DNA of 64,000 nt from Stomoxys calcitrans (lineage: Eukaryota > Arthropoda > Insecta > Diptera > Muscidae), in contig NC_081552.1 of the NCBI RefSeq assembly GCF_963082655.1, positions 98,631,592 through 98,695,591 on the forward strand, read 5' to 3'. Positions 45,266 through 55,205 of the stretch are shown in pieces. Every line of letters begins with the position of its first letter. Positions within the stretch are counted from its first letter, which is position 1. The notes beneath the pieces were generated by a model, which saw only the letters and a list, made by a program, of their open reading frames with translations, had not been told where the DNA came from and did not search any database. The translations under genes were made by a program, and so were the position numbers.

Positions 45266-45575
45266 AGCTTATTATACCGTTTCATCTGTTATGGACCCAA
45301 GATTTCAAATTGGGATGTCACCGCGTATGACAGGTATGTATATGCTAATACAGTCATCGGGTAAAGTATTTTGCCAAACTAATTTTCGAAATTTTTTAAA
45401 CAAATTTTAATTTTTTAAACAAAATTAAAATTTCCTAATAGAAGTAAAAGTAATCATAAATGGTCCAATGTAAAACTTCTTATTTATTTTTATTCAAACT
45501 TAATTTTCGAATAAAATATTAAGCCAAGCATCAAAAAATTGGGTGGCATAATCATTTTGACATTTAGTTTTATTA
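45266..45575. other. AT-rich DNA without recognised features
   Basis: Short AAATTTT-rich sequence; no repeat ends or coding signal seen. Confidence 0.4.
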
Positions 45576-48283
45576 TAGGTGAGTTTAGGTTGAAAAGAGG
45601 GTGCGGATATTAATCCGCCCTATGCCACTATTAACATGCACCTAAGCCAGTAATCGGCTTGTTGAGCGCTCTAAATACTAAAAAACAAACCTCGGAAAAG
45701 AAAATCTAAGTTAGGAATTCCGCGCTTTTACAAATTCGTTGCTGTTTTTAAAGCCATGCCCCTAAGTTGGTTCCTGTCTGGTATTCTCTCCCCACATAAG
45801 TGGCGGTATGTGTTAGACGCGAAAGGATGGCAATGACAAAGGAAATGTCACAACGTCTCATCATCTTCCCCGCATGCTCTACAAATGCTACTACTTGCCG
45901 CACCGATTTTACATAAGTGAGCTCGTAGTCCTATGTGTCCCGTTATGATACCAATAGCCATACTGAACTCCTTCTCACTTCCTTTCAGTAATAGCCTCGT
46001 CTTCCACGATCTGGATCCCCCATAGGATATTCGCCGTCCTACCGACCGCTTCGCTGTTCCACAGGGTTGCATCCGCTTTCGTCGCCGATCGGAAACCTCT
46101 TCCCTTCCTTCCAGGTTTCCTATCGTCGCCTCGATCATACTGCGATGGTATGAGCTGATCCCATCCTCAATCCATTCTCCCATCACCTTAAGTCTCATAG
46201 CCGCAGTGGCTGCCTCTGTATGTCAATGGGTCTGATATCTAGAATAGTCTAGTGCCCTAGTGGGCGTGGTCCTCATCGCTCCGCCTATGCCAAGACAACA
46301 TGTACTCTGAACCTGTTGTATGGTACTTATGTTGCACTTTTTCTTACCAAACTACTGTGGCGTAAGTAAGTATTGTAATCACGCTCCTGTAGAGCCAGTG
46401 AACTATCCTCGGATTCAGGCCCCATTTCGGGCCTAATGCCCGTCTATATAGTGTCCAACATCTGTGAGCCTTCTCAGTACGCTCCTGAATGTGACACTTC
46501 CAATTCAGTTTCCTGTCCAAGATCACACCTAAGTATTTGACCTCGTCAGATATCGAAATCGTCTTATTGAGGAAACGTGGTGCGTTAAATTGGTCCATCT
46601 TCGTCTTCCTCATGAAAAGGCATATTTCAGTCTTCTCTGGGTTACATTGTGACCTCTGGGTCTAGCCCAGTCATATACCATATGCAAGACCCTTTCGGTC
46701 CTTCTGCATAGCTCGTTCGGATCCTTACCCCTTAGAAGAATTATAACAGGGTTCAATCAGCATGCGGAGTAAGTCATTTATAGTGGTCACCCATAGAAGT
46801 GGCGATAAAATGCCCCCCTGTGGCGTGTCTTGTGCCACTTTCTCCCTTATATTTATGCAATGGGACACACAATTTATCCACCTGTTCCTTAGCATATTGT
46901 TTATCCAGTCTATGGATTGTATCAGTGTGTTGGTCGGCATAGTGTTCAAAGCCCCCTCGATGTCAATGCATACCGCCAGTATGTACGTTTTGGCATCGAA
47001 GGATTCTTTTTTTTATGCACAACCTCGTGCAGGGCAGTCTCCACCGACCTTCTCTTGCCATAGGCATGATGTTTGTATTTGAGCAGTTTGCTGGATGTCC
47101 TACTCTTTATACTCTGTTTATACTCTTTATCTTTTAGAAAGGACGTAAGGGTTATGGATCATCAGGCCTTTGATGTCGCATAACTAGTCTGCCAGGCTTG
47201 GGTATAAACACCACCCTTGCATCATGCCAGGCTTTCGGAGTATATGCAAGTCCTAAGCATGCTGTGAAAATTTTGGACAGCTCTTCTGATAGTCTGCCTC
47301 TTTCTGTATTAACGCCGGAAATATTCCATCAGGTCCGGGTGACTTAAATGGTCGAAGCCCCTCAAGAATTCCTTCACCATAAATTCCGTAATTATGAACC
47401 TTCGATCAACGTCATTATTCCAAGATTTCGGTGTCTCCATGAGTGTCTTCGTATCCTGTGGAAAATGGGTTTTCATCAATAGCCTCAACATGTCCTCCGT
47501 TGTCTCTGCTCTCACTCCCATGTCGTCTACTTTAGTTTGGATATAGGTCTTTGAGAGAAACTTTTTTATCTTGGCGGCGTCATTAAGGCTATCGACCTGT
47601 TCGCAGAAAAGCTTCCTGGAGGCACGTTATCTTATTGTATTCCTTGAGCCGCGTGTCATACACATCCCAATAAACTTCCGATTTTTTACGACGTGCTTTG
47701 TAAAAAAGTCTGCGGACATCTTTTCCAATATTGCGAATCTCCCCGGTCATCCAGGGGTTTTCTTGGGCTGATTTCCTTTCTCGAAGAGGAAGACATTGAC
47801 GTCGAAAGACGTCAATGTCTTCTATGCTTGGACAATCTAAATTATCTTGTCCATGTCCTCTTTTTGGTAGTCTTCCGAATTTTGGCCAGTTGGTTTTCAA
47901 CTTATTCCGGAAGCTTATCGGATTCAGCGCTGGCTGTGCTATTCTAAACCTAATGTAGCTTTGGTTAGAGAAAGAGTGTTCCATGGATACATTCCAATCC
48001 TGAACCTCATCGATTAGATTTTCGGAACATATCGTCACATCTAATACCTCCTCCCTAAACCTATTAACAAAGGTAGCGGTGGTACCAATATTAAGTGTTA
48101 TTAGGTCGTTAGTATTCAAGAACTCTGTCAGAGCTTGGCCCCGTTTATTAGTGTTGGTATTGCCCCACGAAATGTGGTGAGAGTTCGCATCGCACTCCAT
48201 TGGTACCTCGATTTCTGTCTGTTTTGCTTTCATCACCGACGTGGGTGGCGGAGAGTCGAAATGCAGATAAAGTGATTTAATTA
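45576..48283 (-). pseudogene. LINE-A copy 3, most complete, RNase H deleted
   Basis: Minus-strand order: endonuclease C-terminal half (HFDSPPP, MECDANSHHISWGNTNTNKR, FVNRFREEVLDVTIC; from about 48283), joined in one frame with the linker (NPWMTGEIRNIGKDVRRL) to 47589; 47521-47309; RT with TPQGGILSPLLW (about 46830), then a break where YADD should be; thumb segment (VKYLGVILDRKLNWKCHIQE, 46613-46344); IEATIGNLEGREEVSD joined directly to KGSEKEFSMAIGIITGHIG and CRACGEDDETL (46198-45848). The RNase H that lies between these in copy 1 is gone. The 3' UTR ends at about 45576. The 5' end is cut by HINE-A at 48284. Confidence 0.85.
47789..47822. repeat. Perfect hairpin in LINE-A copy 3, 15-bp arms
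   Basis: GAAGACATTGACGTC and GACGTCAATGTCTTC with loop GAAA. In LINE-A copy 1 the homologous place (about 35997-36018) has only a 7-bp imperfect version, GACATTG TCGT CAATGTC. Confidence 0.95.
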
Positions 48284-48456
48284 TAACAAGTAAAAGCGAG
48301 CTAAGTTCGGCCGGGCCGAATCTTATATACCCTCCACCATGGATCGCATTTGTCGAGTTGTTTTCCCGGCATCTCTTCTTAGGCTAAAGAGGATATAAGA
48401 AAAGAGTTGCTCTGCTATTAAAACGATATCAAGATATGGTCCGGTTCGGACCACAA
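48284..48456 (-). repeat. HINE-A 3' part, upstream of the inserted Helitron
   Basis: ACAAGTAAAAGCGAGCTAAG, TTCGGCCGGGCCGAA, then GAGGATATAAGAAAAGAG up to GGACCACAA. The sequence stops at 48456 and resumes at 53906, exactly as in the uninterrupted copy at 57874/57875. Confidence 0.95.
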
Positions 48457-49378
48457 TCCTTACATAGTATAAAACAAAGTCGCTTTCGCTGTATGTCCGT
48501 ATGTATGCATAGATCTTTATAACTACGCAACGGATTTTGATGCGGTTTTTTTTAATAGATAGAGTGATTCTTAAGGAAGGTTTGTATGTATAATAAATGC
48601 ATAATATAGTAGAGAAACACTGATAAATTTAAAGGTTTCTAATGTGATGTCGTAAATAAGAACGTTTTTTTGCGCTTATATTGCAAACGCTGGCTGAACC
48701 CTACGAGATAGACCAAAATAATGTACTACAGTATCGTTCACCTTAAAAAGTTCAACAAAAAAGTCCGCGATGGTATATGTCTATCTCTTAGGGATAACCC
48801 AGCATAACCATTTTTATTCTTTACTAAAAAATGGTTATTTACGAAGTGATTTTAAACAATACAGCATTAATCCTTATCCAATTAAGTACCTTAAATAAAT
48901 TGTGCATTTATTATAGATCAATATGCTTTTTACAGCATGTAATTTAAGTGAATATTACCGAAGATATTACAAATTTATTATATTAGTAGTATTGTAAGTA
49001 CATTAGGTTAGATATGATTAGCTTAAAACCATATTTCTTGGTATTTCTTCCATTAAGACTTTGATTTGAATTTAGAGTTAAGGCTATTTAGTATTAGGGC
49101 GAGCATTTTCAATAGAAGAACTGAATAGAATAGGTATATTTTGTTGTTGATAATCTTTTGTTTTTGTAATATATTAATTAACTATAAATATATTCTTTGA
49201 CATAAATTACATACTCTTATAAAAGATAAATTAACGAATAGTAAGTAAATATTTTTCACTCCAGCACTAACCAATAATTAGTGCAATTAGTTCATAATCA
49301 TACGTATAGTTTTAAGTTGTGAGTTTAATCAAGTACTGAGTACCTAAGTATAAAATTTTGAACAGACATTATAAAGTC

Positions 49379-52300
49379 ATGTCCGGAAGACGTCGTCGTG
49401 CGAACATAGGTCGTAGTACAGTGAATGCCAGAAGAGCACGTTTAGCAAGAGATGAAGAATCGTCAACGGAACGCGAGGCTCGCCTCAGCCAGCTCCGAGA
49501 AAGAAATAGAACTGCGAGAGAAAGAGAATCCTCAATGGAGCGTGAGGCTCGCCGCAGCCAGGATCGGGTTAGACGTAGAGTTCAGAGAGCCAGAGAATCC
49601 TCTGTAGATCATGAGGCTCGCCTCAGCCAGAATAGAAATCGAATACAGAGAACGAGAGAATCAGCACAGACACATAGTAACGCTGAACAAAACGGACAAC
49701 CGATCAGCCACAGATGGGTAAATAAAGAATATTCTGCCATGAATTACGATCCTTTGATTTGTTACAAGGATGATCGTATTGTGTCCATAGGTACTATGTC
49801 AGTAGTGTGTGAATATTGTTTGGCATTGAAGTTCAAGGACGAATCGAAAGGTTTGTGTTGCTTACAAGGAAAAGTAAAATTAGAAGAAATTCTTCCTCCA
49901 CCTGAACCACTTCACTCTCTGCTTACGGGTGATCATCCGAAATCCAAACAATTCATACGCAATATCCGCCGTTACAATAACGCATTTCAAATGACGTCTT
50001 TCAAAAGTAAGCAAGTTGTTGAGCGCGGTTTTATGCCTACATTTAAAATTCAAGGGCAAGTGTATCACTTGGCTGGGAGCTTGCTACCACTTCGACCAGA
50101 TGATCACAAATTTCTGCAAATTTATTTTATTGCAGACCCAGATACACAAGCATCAACGCGGTGTTCGATTGTCGCACAGCCAATAGATATAGATTTGATC
50201 AGATCTCTTCAAGATATGTTACATTCTCATAACAGCTACATTCAGTCTTTTAAAACTGCTATTGAGAGTGTTCCAGTAGATACTCCAGACTACAATGTCG
50301 TAATCCATGCAAATAAAGTTCCTGTTGGAGAACACAGAGGGCGATATAATGCGCCGTCCACGAGTGAAGTAGCAGTGGTAATAGCTGGACAGCAATTCGA
50401 CAAAAGAGATATTGTGTTGCGCAGTCGTGATGATAATTTGCAAAAAATATCAGAGTTACACAGATCTTATGACAGCTTACAATATCCTTTGATGCTATGT
50501 CGCGGAGAAGATGGTTATACCATTAATGTTCCTCAAGTTGACCCAACCAGTAGTGCACCTCTGCGTAAGACAGTGTCGTGTATGAACTACTATTGCTACC
50601 GTATAATGACAAGACAAAACAATTTCAACTCTTTGCTTAGATATGGAATGTTGACAAACCAATACTTTGTCGATCAATATGCGAAAATTGAATCTGAGAG
50701 ATTGGCTTACATTCGTAACAATCAAACTAAATTGAGAGCAGAAAATTACGTTCACCTTCAGGATGCTTTACAGGCGAATGAACACAGCAACAACATTGGA
50801 CAGTTGGTTATACTACCTTCATCATTCACAGGTGGACCTCGATATTTACATGAAAAATCACAGGACGCAATGACTTATGTCAGACATTACGGTAAACCTG
50901 ATTTATTCATTACTGCAACATGTAACCCAAATTGGCCAGAAATCAAAGAAAATATTAATACCAATTTAACTCCACAAGACAGATATGATATAGTTAATAG
51001 AGTCTTCCATTTAAAAGTACAGAAACTCCTACACCTCATTAACAAGTCTCATATATTCGGTCCGCCGCGCTGTCATATGTACACTATAGAGTGGCAGAAA
51101 CGTGGTTTGCCACATGTACATCTGCTGGTGTGGTTAGTGAACAAAATTAGACCAAATCAAATCGACAGCGTAATTTCAGCTGAATTACCGGTTAAGGAAG
51201 ATGATCCCGTCCTGTTTGAAATAGTAAAAAAACACATGGTACACGGTCCCTGCGGGACTTTAAATCGTAATTCTGCATGTATGCGAGATTCCAAATGCAG
51301 CAAAAAATTTCCGAAGCCGTTTCAAATACAAACAACTACTAGCGATGACGGATATCCCAAATATCGACGACGATCGCCAGATCAGGGTGGGCAAAGTGCC
51401 ACAGTCGGAAACTACGATATTGATAACCGATGGATCGTTCCACATAATCCGCTCCTTTTAAAAATTTTTGATGCCCACATCAACGTCGAGTTGTGCAGTT
51501 CAATAAAGTCGATCCAATATGTTACTAAATACATTAATAAAGGTAGCGATCAAGCTACTTTCAGCATACAATCACCAAATGAAGTGGAAACATATCAGTC
51601 TGGACGTTACATATGCAGTTCTGAAGCAGTATGGAGGATGTTATCATTCGAAGTTCACGACCGAGCTCCCACTATTGTCCACCTTGCAGTTCATTTAGAA
51701 AATGGACAAAGAGTATATTTCACTGAGAACAATATACAAGAAGTTGTCTATAACCCGCGGGACACTACATTAACAGCATTCTTCAAGTTATGCGCTCAAG
51801 ATGATTTCGCGAAAACACTGACATATGACAGAGTTCCAACTTACTATACATGGAACCAGAGTTCTAAAACATTCCAACGACGAAAACAAGGAACTGCGGT
51901 CGATGGTTTCCCCGGAATAAAAAAAACTGATGCTCTTGGTAGAGTCTACGCGATTCATCCCAACAACAGCGAATGCTTTCATTTGAGAATGTTACTCCAT
52001 GTTGTAAAAGGCCCGACATCCTTTGCACACCTGAGAACTGTACAAGGTGTTATTTACAATACTTATCAAATGGCATGTAAAGCTATGGGACTCTTGGAAG
52101 ACGATTCTCACTGGGAAAATACATTATCAGAAGCAGCTATTTGCAGTTCCGCTACATCATTAAGATATTTATTTGCCATCATAGTTGCGTTTTGTCAAGT
52201 AACTGATTCTGTTAGTCTATGGAATAAATTTAGAGAAAATATGGCCAGTGATATTCTGATTCGGCAACGGCGAGAATTAGTTTCAGATGATTTACAATAT

Positions 52301-53857
52301 GACCAAAACATATTTGATGAAGCATTATTTGAATTGAACAAAGTAGTGCAACTACTGACGAGTAAATCGATCAATGATTTTGGACTGCCGATGCCAGCTA
52401 ATATTAACTCAGATTTAACGAATAATGCCGAATACACAAGAGAAACATCATACGATCAATCGAAACTTTTACAAAATATAGCCCAAGATGAGCCACGATT
52501 GAACATCGATCAGAAAAAAGTATTTACTACATTACTATCATCAATTGATAACAATGAAGGAAAAATATTTTTTCTTGATGCCCCAGGAGGTACAGGTAAA
52601 ACATTTTTAATTAATTTGCTTTTAACAAAAGTCAGATCCACCGGAAAAATTGCATTAGCTGTCGCGTCATCCGGCATTGCTGCTACGCTTTTAGAAGGAG
52701 GCCGAACTGCACACTCTACATTCAAGCTCCCGCTGAAAATCGCTACCGATGATAATAAAAGCGTCTGTAGTATTTCTAAACAGAGCAATACAGGAAAATT
52801 GATCCGTGACTGCTCATTAATAGTCTGGGATGAAGCCACCATGTCAAACAAGACATCTGTGGAAGCACTGGATAGGACAATGCGCGATTTGCGCAGTAAA
52901 AATGCACCTATGGGTGGATGTACAATTCTGTTCTCTGGAGACTTTCGTCAAATCCTACCGGTTGTCCCTAGAGGAACACGTGCGGACGAAATAAATGCTT
53001 CCCTAAAAAGATCCAACCTTTGGCCATACGTTAATAAGTTAGAGCTTAAAACTAACATGAGGCTTTCATTATCTTCACGTGAGAACAGGCTTTTTTCAGA
53101 GATGCTGCTAAAAGTTGGCAATGGAAAGTTAACTCAAAGTGATGGAAGGATTAACCTAGATAACCTTTGTGTTTTGATAGACAACATCCAAGATTTGGTC
53201 AACAATGTCTATCCTGACATTCATAACATAAGTTGTAAGACTCTATCTTGGTTCAAAGAAAGAGCCATCCTGTCACCAACCAACGAACAAGTAGATAAGG
53301 CAAACAACTTGATTCTTGCAAAAATTGATACGCAGACGCAAATATACTACTCGGTCGATACTGTTCTCGACTCGGAAGAAGCTGTACATTTTCCTACAGA
53401 ATTTCTTAATTCTTTGAACCCTTCTGGACTCCCTCCTCATAAAATGGAATTGAAAGTAGGTTGTCCTGTAATTTTATTAAGAAATCTGAATCCTCCTAAG
53501 CTCTGCAATGGCACACGTTTGCTGGTAAAATCACTAAAAAAATTCATAATAGAGTGCACAATACTCACCGGATGTGGTACCGGAGAAGATGTACTAATTC
53601 CCCGAATTCCTCTGATACCATCAGATTTACCGTTCCAATTTAAACGCCTACAATTTCCGGTAAAGATATCTTTTGCAATGACCATTAATAAATCGCAGGG
53701 TCAAACTTTTAACGTTGCAGGATTAGACTTGAGTGTTGAGTGTTTTTCACATGGCCAATTATATGTCGCGCTGTCAAGAGTAACGTCTAAGCAAAACATG
53801 TTTGTATTGGCTAATGACAAAAAAGCTGTGAACGTTGTGTATAAGGACATTCTGTAG
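49379..53857 (+). CDS. Helitron RepHel protein: HUH replication initiator fused to Pif1-like helicase
   Basis: Uninterrupted, 1492 residues from the ATG at 49379; the frame is open 7 codons further upstream but without an ATG there. Residues 27-93 are three Arg/Glu-rich repeats of 23, 23 and 21 residues (ESS..REARLSQ..R). C144xxC147 and C160-C161 form the zinc-finger-like motif common in these proteins. DLFITATCNPNWPE is Rep motif 1; H579-V-H581 is the HUH metal site; Y714 and Y718 (YVTKYINK) are the paired tyrosines. The helicase has K1074 in GGTGKT, D1151-E1152 in VWDEA, D1188 in GDFRQ, NKSQGQT and YVALSR (Arg1467). All key residues are present and the length is normal, so it is probably active. 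By family knowledge it nicks and religates DNA for rolling-circle transposition. Confidence 0.95.
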   Translation: MSGRRRRANIGRSTVNARRARLARDEESSTEREARLSQLRERNRTARERESSMEREARRSQDRVRRRVQRARESSVDHEARLSQNRNRIQRTRESAQTHSNAEQNGQPISHRWVNKEYSAMNYDPLICYKDDRIVSIGTMSVVCEYCLALKFKDESKGLCCLQGKVKLEEILPPPEPLHSLLTGDHPKSKQFIRNIRRYNNAFQMTSFKSKQVVERGFMPTFKIQGQVYHLAGSLLPLRPDDHKFLQIYFIADPDTQASTRCSIVAQPIDIDLIRSLQDMLHSHNSYIQSFKTAIESVPVDTPDYNVVIHANKVPVGEHRGRYNAPSTSEVAVVIAGQQFDKRDIVLRSRDDNLQKISELHRSYDSLQYPLMLCRGEDGYTINVPQVDPTSSAPLRKTVSCMNYYCYRIMTRQNNFNSLLRYGMLTNQYFVDQYAKIESERLAYIRNNQTKLRAENYVHLQDALQANEHSNNIGQLVILPSSFTGGPRYLHEKSQDAMTYVRHYGKPDLFITATCNPNWPEIKENINTNLTPQDRYDIVNRVFHLKVQKLLHLINKSHIFGPPRCHMYTIEWQKRGLPHVHLLVWLVNKIRPNQIDSVISAELPVKEDDPVLFEIVKKHMVHGPCGTLNRNSACMRDSKCSKKFPKPFQIQTTTSDDGYPKYRRRSPDQGGQSATVGNYDIDNRWIVPHNPLLLKIFDAHINVELCSSIKSIQYVTKYINKGSDQATFSIQSPNEVETYQSGRYICSSEAVWRMLSFEVHDRAPTIVHLAVHLENGQRVYFTENNIQEVVYNPRDTTLTAFFKLCAQDDFAKTLTYDRVPTYYTWNQSSKTFQRRKQGTAVDGFPGIKKTDALGRVYAIHPNNSECFHLRMLLHVVKGPTSFAHLRTVQGVIYNTYQMACKAMGLLEDDSHWENTLSEAAICSSATSLRYLFAIIVAFCQVTDSVSLWNKFRENMASDILIRQRRELVSDDLQYDQNIFDEALFELNKVVQLLTSKSINDFGLPMPANINSDLTNNAEYTRETSYDQSKLLQNIAQDEPRLNIDQKKVFTTLLSSIDNNEGKIFFLDAPGGTGKTFLINLLLTKVRSTGKIALAVASSGIAATLLEGGRTAHSTFKLPLKIATDDNKSVCSISKQSNTGKLIRDCSLIVWDEATMSNKTSVEALDRTMRDLRSKNAPMGGCTILFSGDFRQILPVVPRGTRADEINASLKRSNLWPYVNKLELKTNMRLSLSSRENRLFSEMLLKVGNGKLTQSDGRINLDNLCVLIDNIQDLVNNVYPDIHNISCKTLSWFKERAILSPTNEQVDKANNLILAKIDTQTQIYYSVDTVLDSEEAVHFPTEFLNSLNPSGLPPHKMELKVGCPVILLRNLNPPKLCNGTRLLVKSLKKFIIECTILTGCGTGEDVLIPRIPLIPSDLPFQFKRLQFPVKISFAMTINKSQGQTFNVAGLDLSVECFSHGQLYVALSRVTSKQNMFVLANDKKAVNVVYKDIL

Positions 53858-53876
53858 TAGGTATATTTTGCATTGC

Positions 53877-53905
53877 ACCCGTGCGAAGCCGGGGCGGGTC
53901 GCTAG
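53877..53905 (+). other. Helitron 3'-terminal hairpin and CTAG
   Basis: ACCCG (53877-53881) pairs with CGGGT (53895-53899) around a GC-rich 13-base loop; two bases later comes the terminal CTAG (53902-53905). By family knowledge this hairpin signals the end of rolling-circle strand transfer. It starts 19 bp after the RepHel stop codon. Confidence 0.9.
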
Positions 53906-55196
53906 TTAAATTATATGTTGGAGACCTGTGTAAAATTTCAGCCATTTCGTATAAGAATTGCGCCCATTGGGGCTCACGAAGTAAAGTAGAGAGAACGATT
54001 TATATGGGATCTGTATCGGGCTATAGACCGATTCAGAACATAATAAACACGTTTGTTGATGGTTATGAGAGGATCCGTCATACAAAATTTCAGGCATATC
54101 GGATAATAATTGCGACCTCTAGGGGTCAAGAAGTCAAGATCCCAGATCGGTTTATATGGGAGCTATATCAGGTTATGAACCGATTTGAACCTTATTTGAC
54201 ACAGTTGTTGAAAGTAAAAATAAAATACGTCATGCAAAATTTCAGCCAAATCGGATAGGAATTGCGCCCTCTAGAAGCTCAAGAAGTCAAATCCCCAGAT
54301 CTGTTTATATGACAGCTATATCAGGTTATGAACCGATTCCAACAATACTTGGCACAGTTATTGGATATCGCAACGAAACACGTCGTGCAAAATTTCATTC
54401 CAATCGGATAAGAATTGCGCACTCTAGAGGCTCAAGAAGTCAAGACCCAAGATCGGTTTATATGGCAGCTATATCAGGTTATGGACCGATTTCAACCATA
54501 CTTGGCACAGTTATTGGATATCGCAACAAAACACGTCGTGCAAAATTTCATTCCAATCGGATAAGAATTGCGCACTCTAGAGGCTCAAGAAGTCAAGACC
54601 CAAGATCGGTTTATATGGCAGCTATATCAGGTTATGGACCGCTTTCAACCATACTTGGCACAGTTGTTGGATATCATAACAAAACACGTCGTGCAAAATT
54701 TCATTCTGATCGGATAAGAATTGCGCACGCTAGAGGCTCAAGAAGTCATGACCCAAGATCGGTTTATATGGCAGCTGTATCAGGTTACACAGTTGTTGAA
54801 TATCATAAGAAAACACGTTGTGCAAAATTTCATCCCAATCGGATAAGAAATGCGCACTCTAGAGGCTCAAGAAGTCAAGACCCGAGATCGGTTTATATGG
54901 CAGCTATATCAAAACATGGACCGATATGGCCCATTTACAATACCAACCGACCTACACTAATAAGAAGTATGTGTGCAAAATTTCAAGCGGCTAGCTTTAC
55001 TCCTTCGGAAGTTAGCGTGCTTTCGGCAGACAGACGGACGGACGGACGGACAGACGGACGGACATGGCTAGATCGACATAAAATGTCGCGACGATCAAGA
55101 ATATATATACTTTGTGGGGTCTCAGACGAATATTTCGAGTAGTTACAAACAGAATGACGAAATGAGTATACCCCCCATCTTATGGTGGAGCGTATA
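53906..55196 (-). repeat. HINE-A, remainder downstream of the Helitron
   Basis: It resumes TTAAATTATATGTTGGAGAC and has central units with the GCG marker at 53960, 54112, 54264, 54417, 54570 and 54723 (152, 152, 153, 153, 153), then one unit shortened by 24 bp. The microsatellite is at about 55028 and the 5' end (GGTGGAGCGTATAA) at 55196. The 277-codon open frame 54309-55142 is made of 51-codon periods of this array. Confidence 0.92.
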
Positions 55197-55205
55197 AAAA
55201 CAAAA

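Larger units (their letters stand above)
48457..53905 (+). mobile_element. Autonomous Helitron, complete (5449 bp)
   Basis: The boundaries come from the uninterrupted HINE-A copy at 57870-57880: GGACCACAA | TTAAATTATATG. Here the left side ends ...CACAA at 48456, the element starts TCCTTACATAG, and it ends GGGTCGCTAG at 53905 before TTAAATTATATG. There is no target-site duplication and insertion is between A and T, as expected for Helitrons. Near the 3' end a hairpin (ACCCG/CGGGT) precedes CTAG. One long open frame fills most of it; the 922 bp before the ATG have no other coding sequence and presumably hold the promoter. It is nearly identical to 1-4603. Confidence 0.97.

Noticed and set aside
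49358..49378. RepHel starting at 49358
   Set aside because: The first codon there is TTG; the first ATG in frame is at 49379, which matches a normal eukaryotic start.
54309..55142. Long open frame (277 codons) as a protein-coding gene
   Set aside because: It lies wholly within a HINE-A central repeat array, repeats every 51 codons because the unit is 153 bp, and similar frames open on both strands of other copies. No gene context, so kept only as a curiosity.
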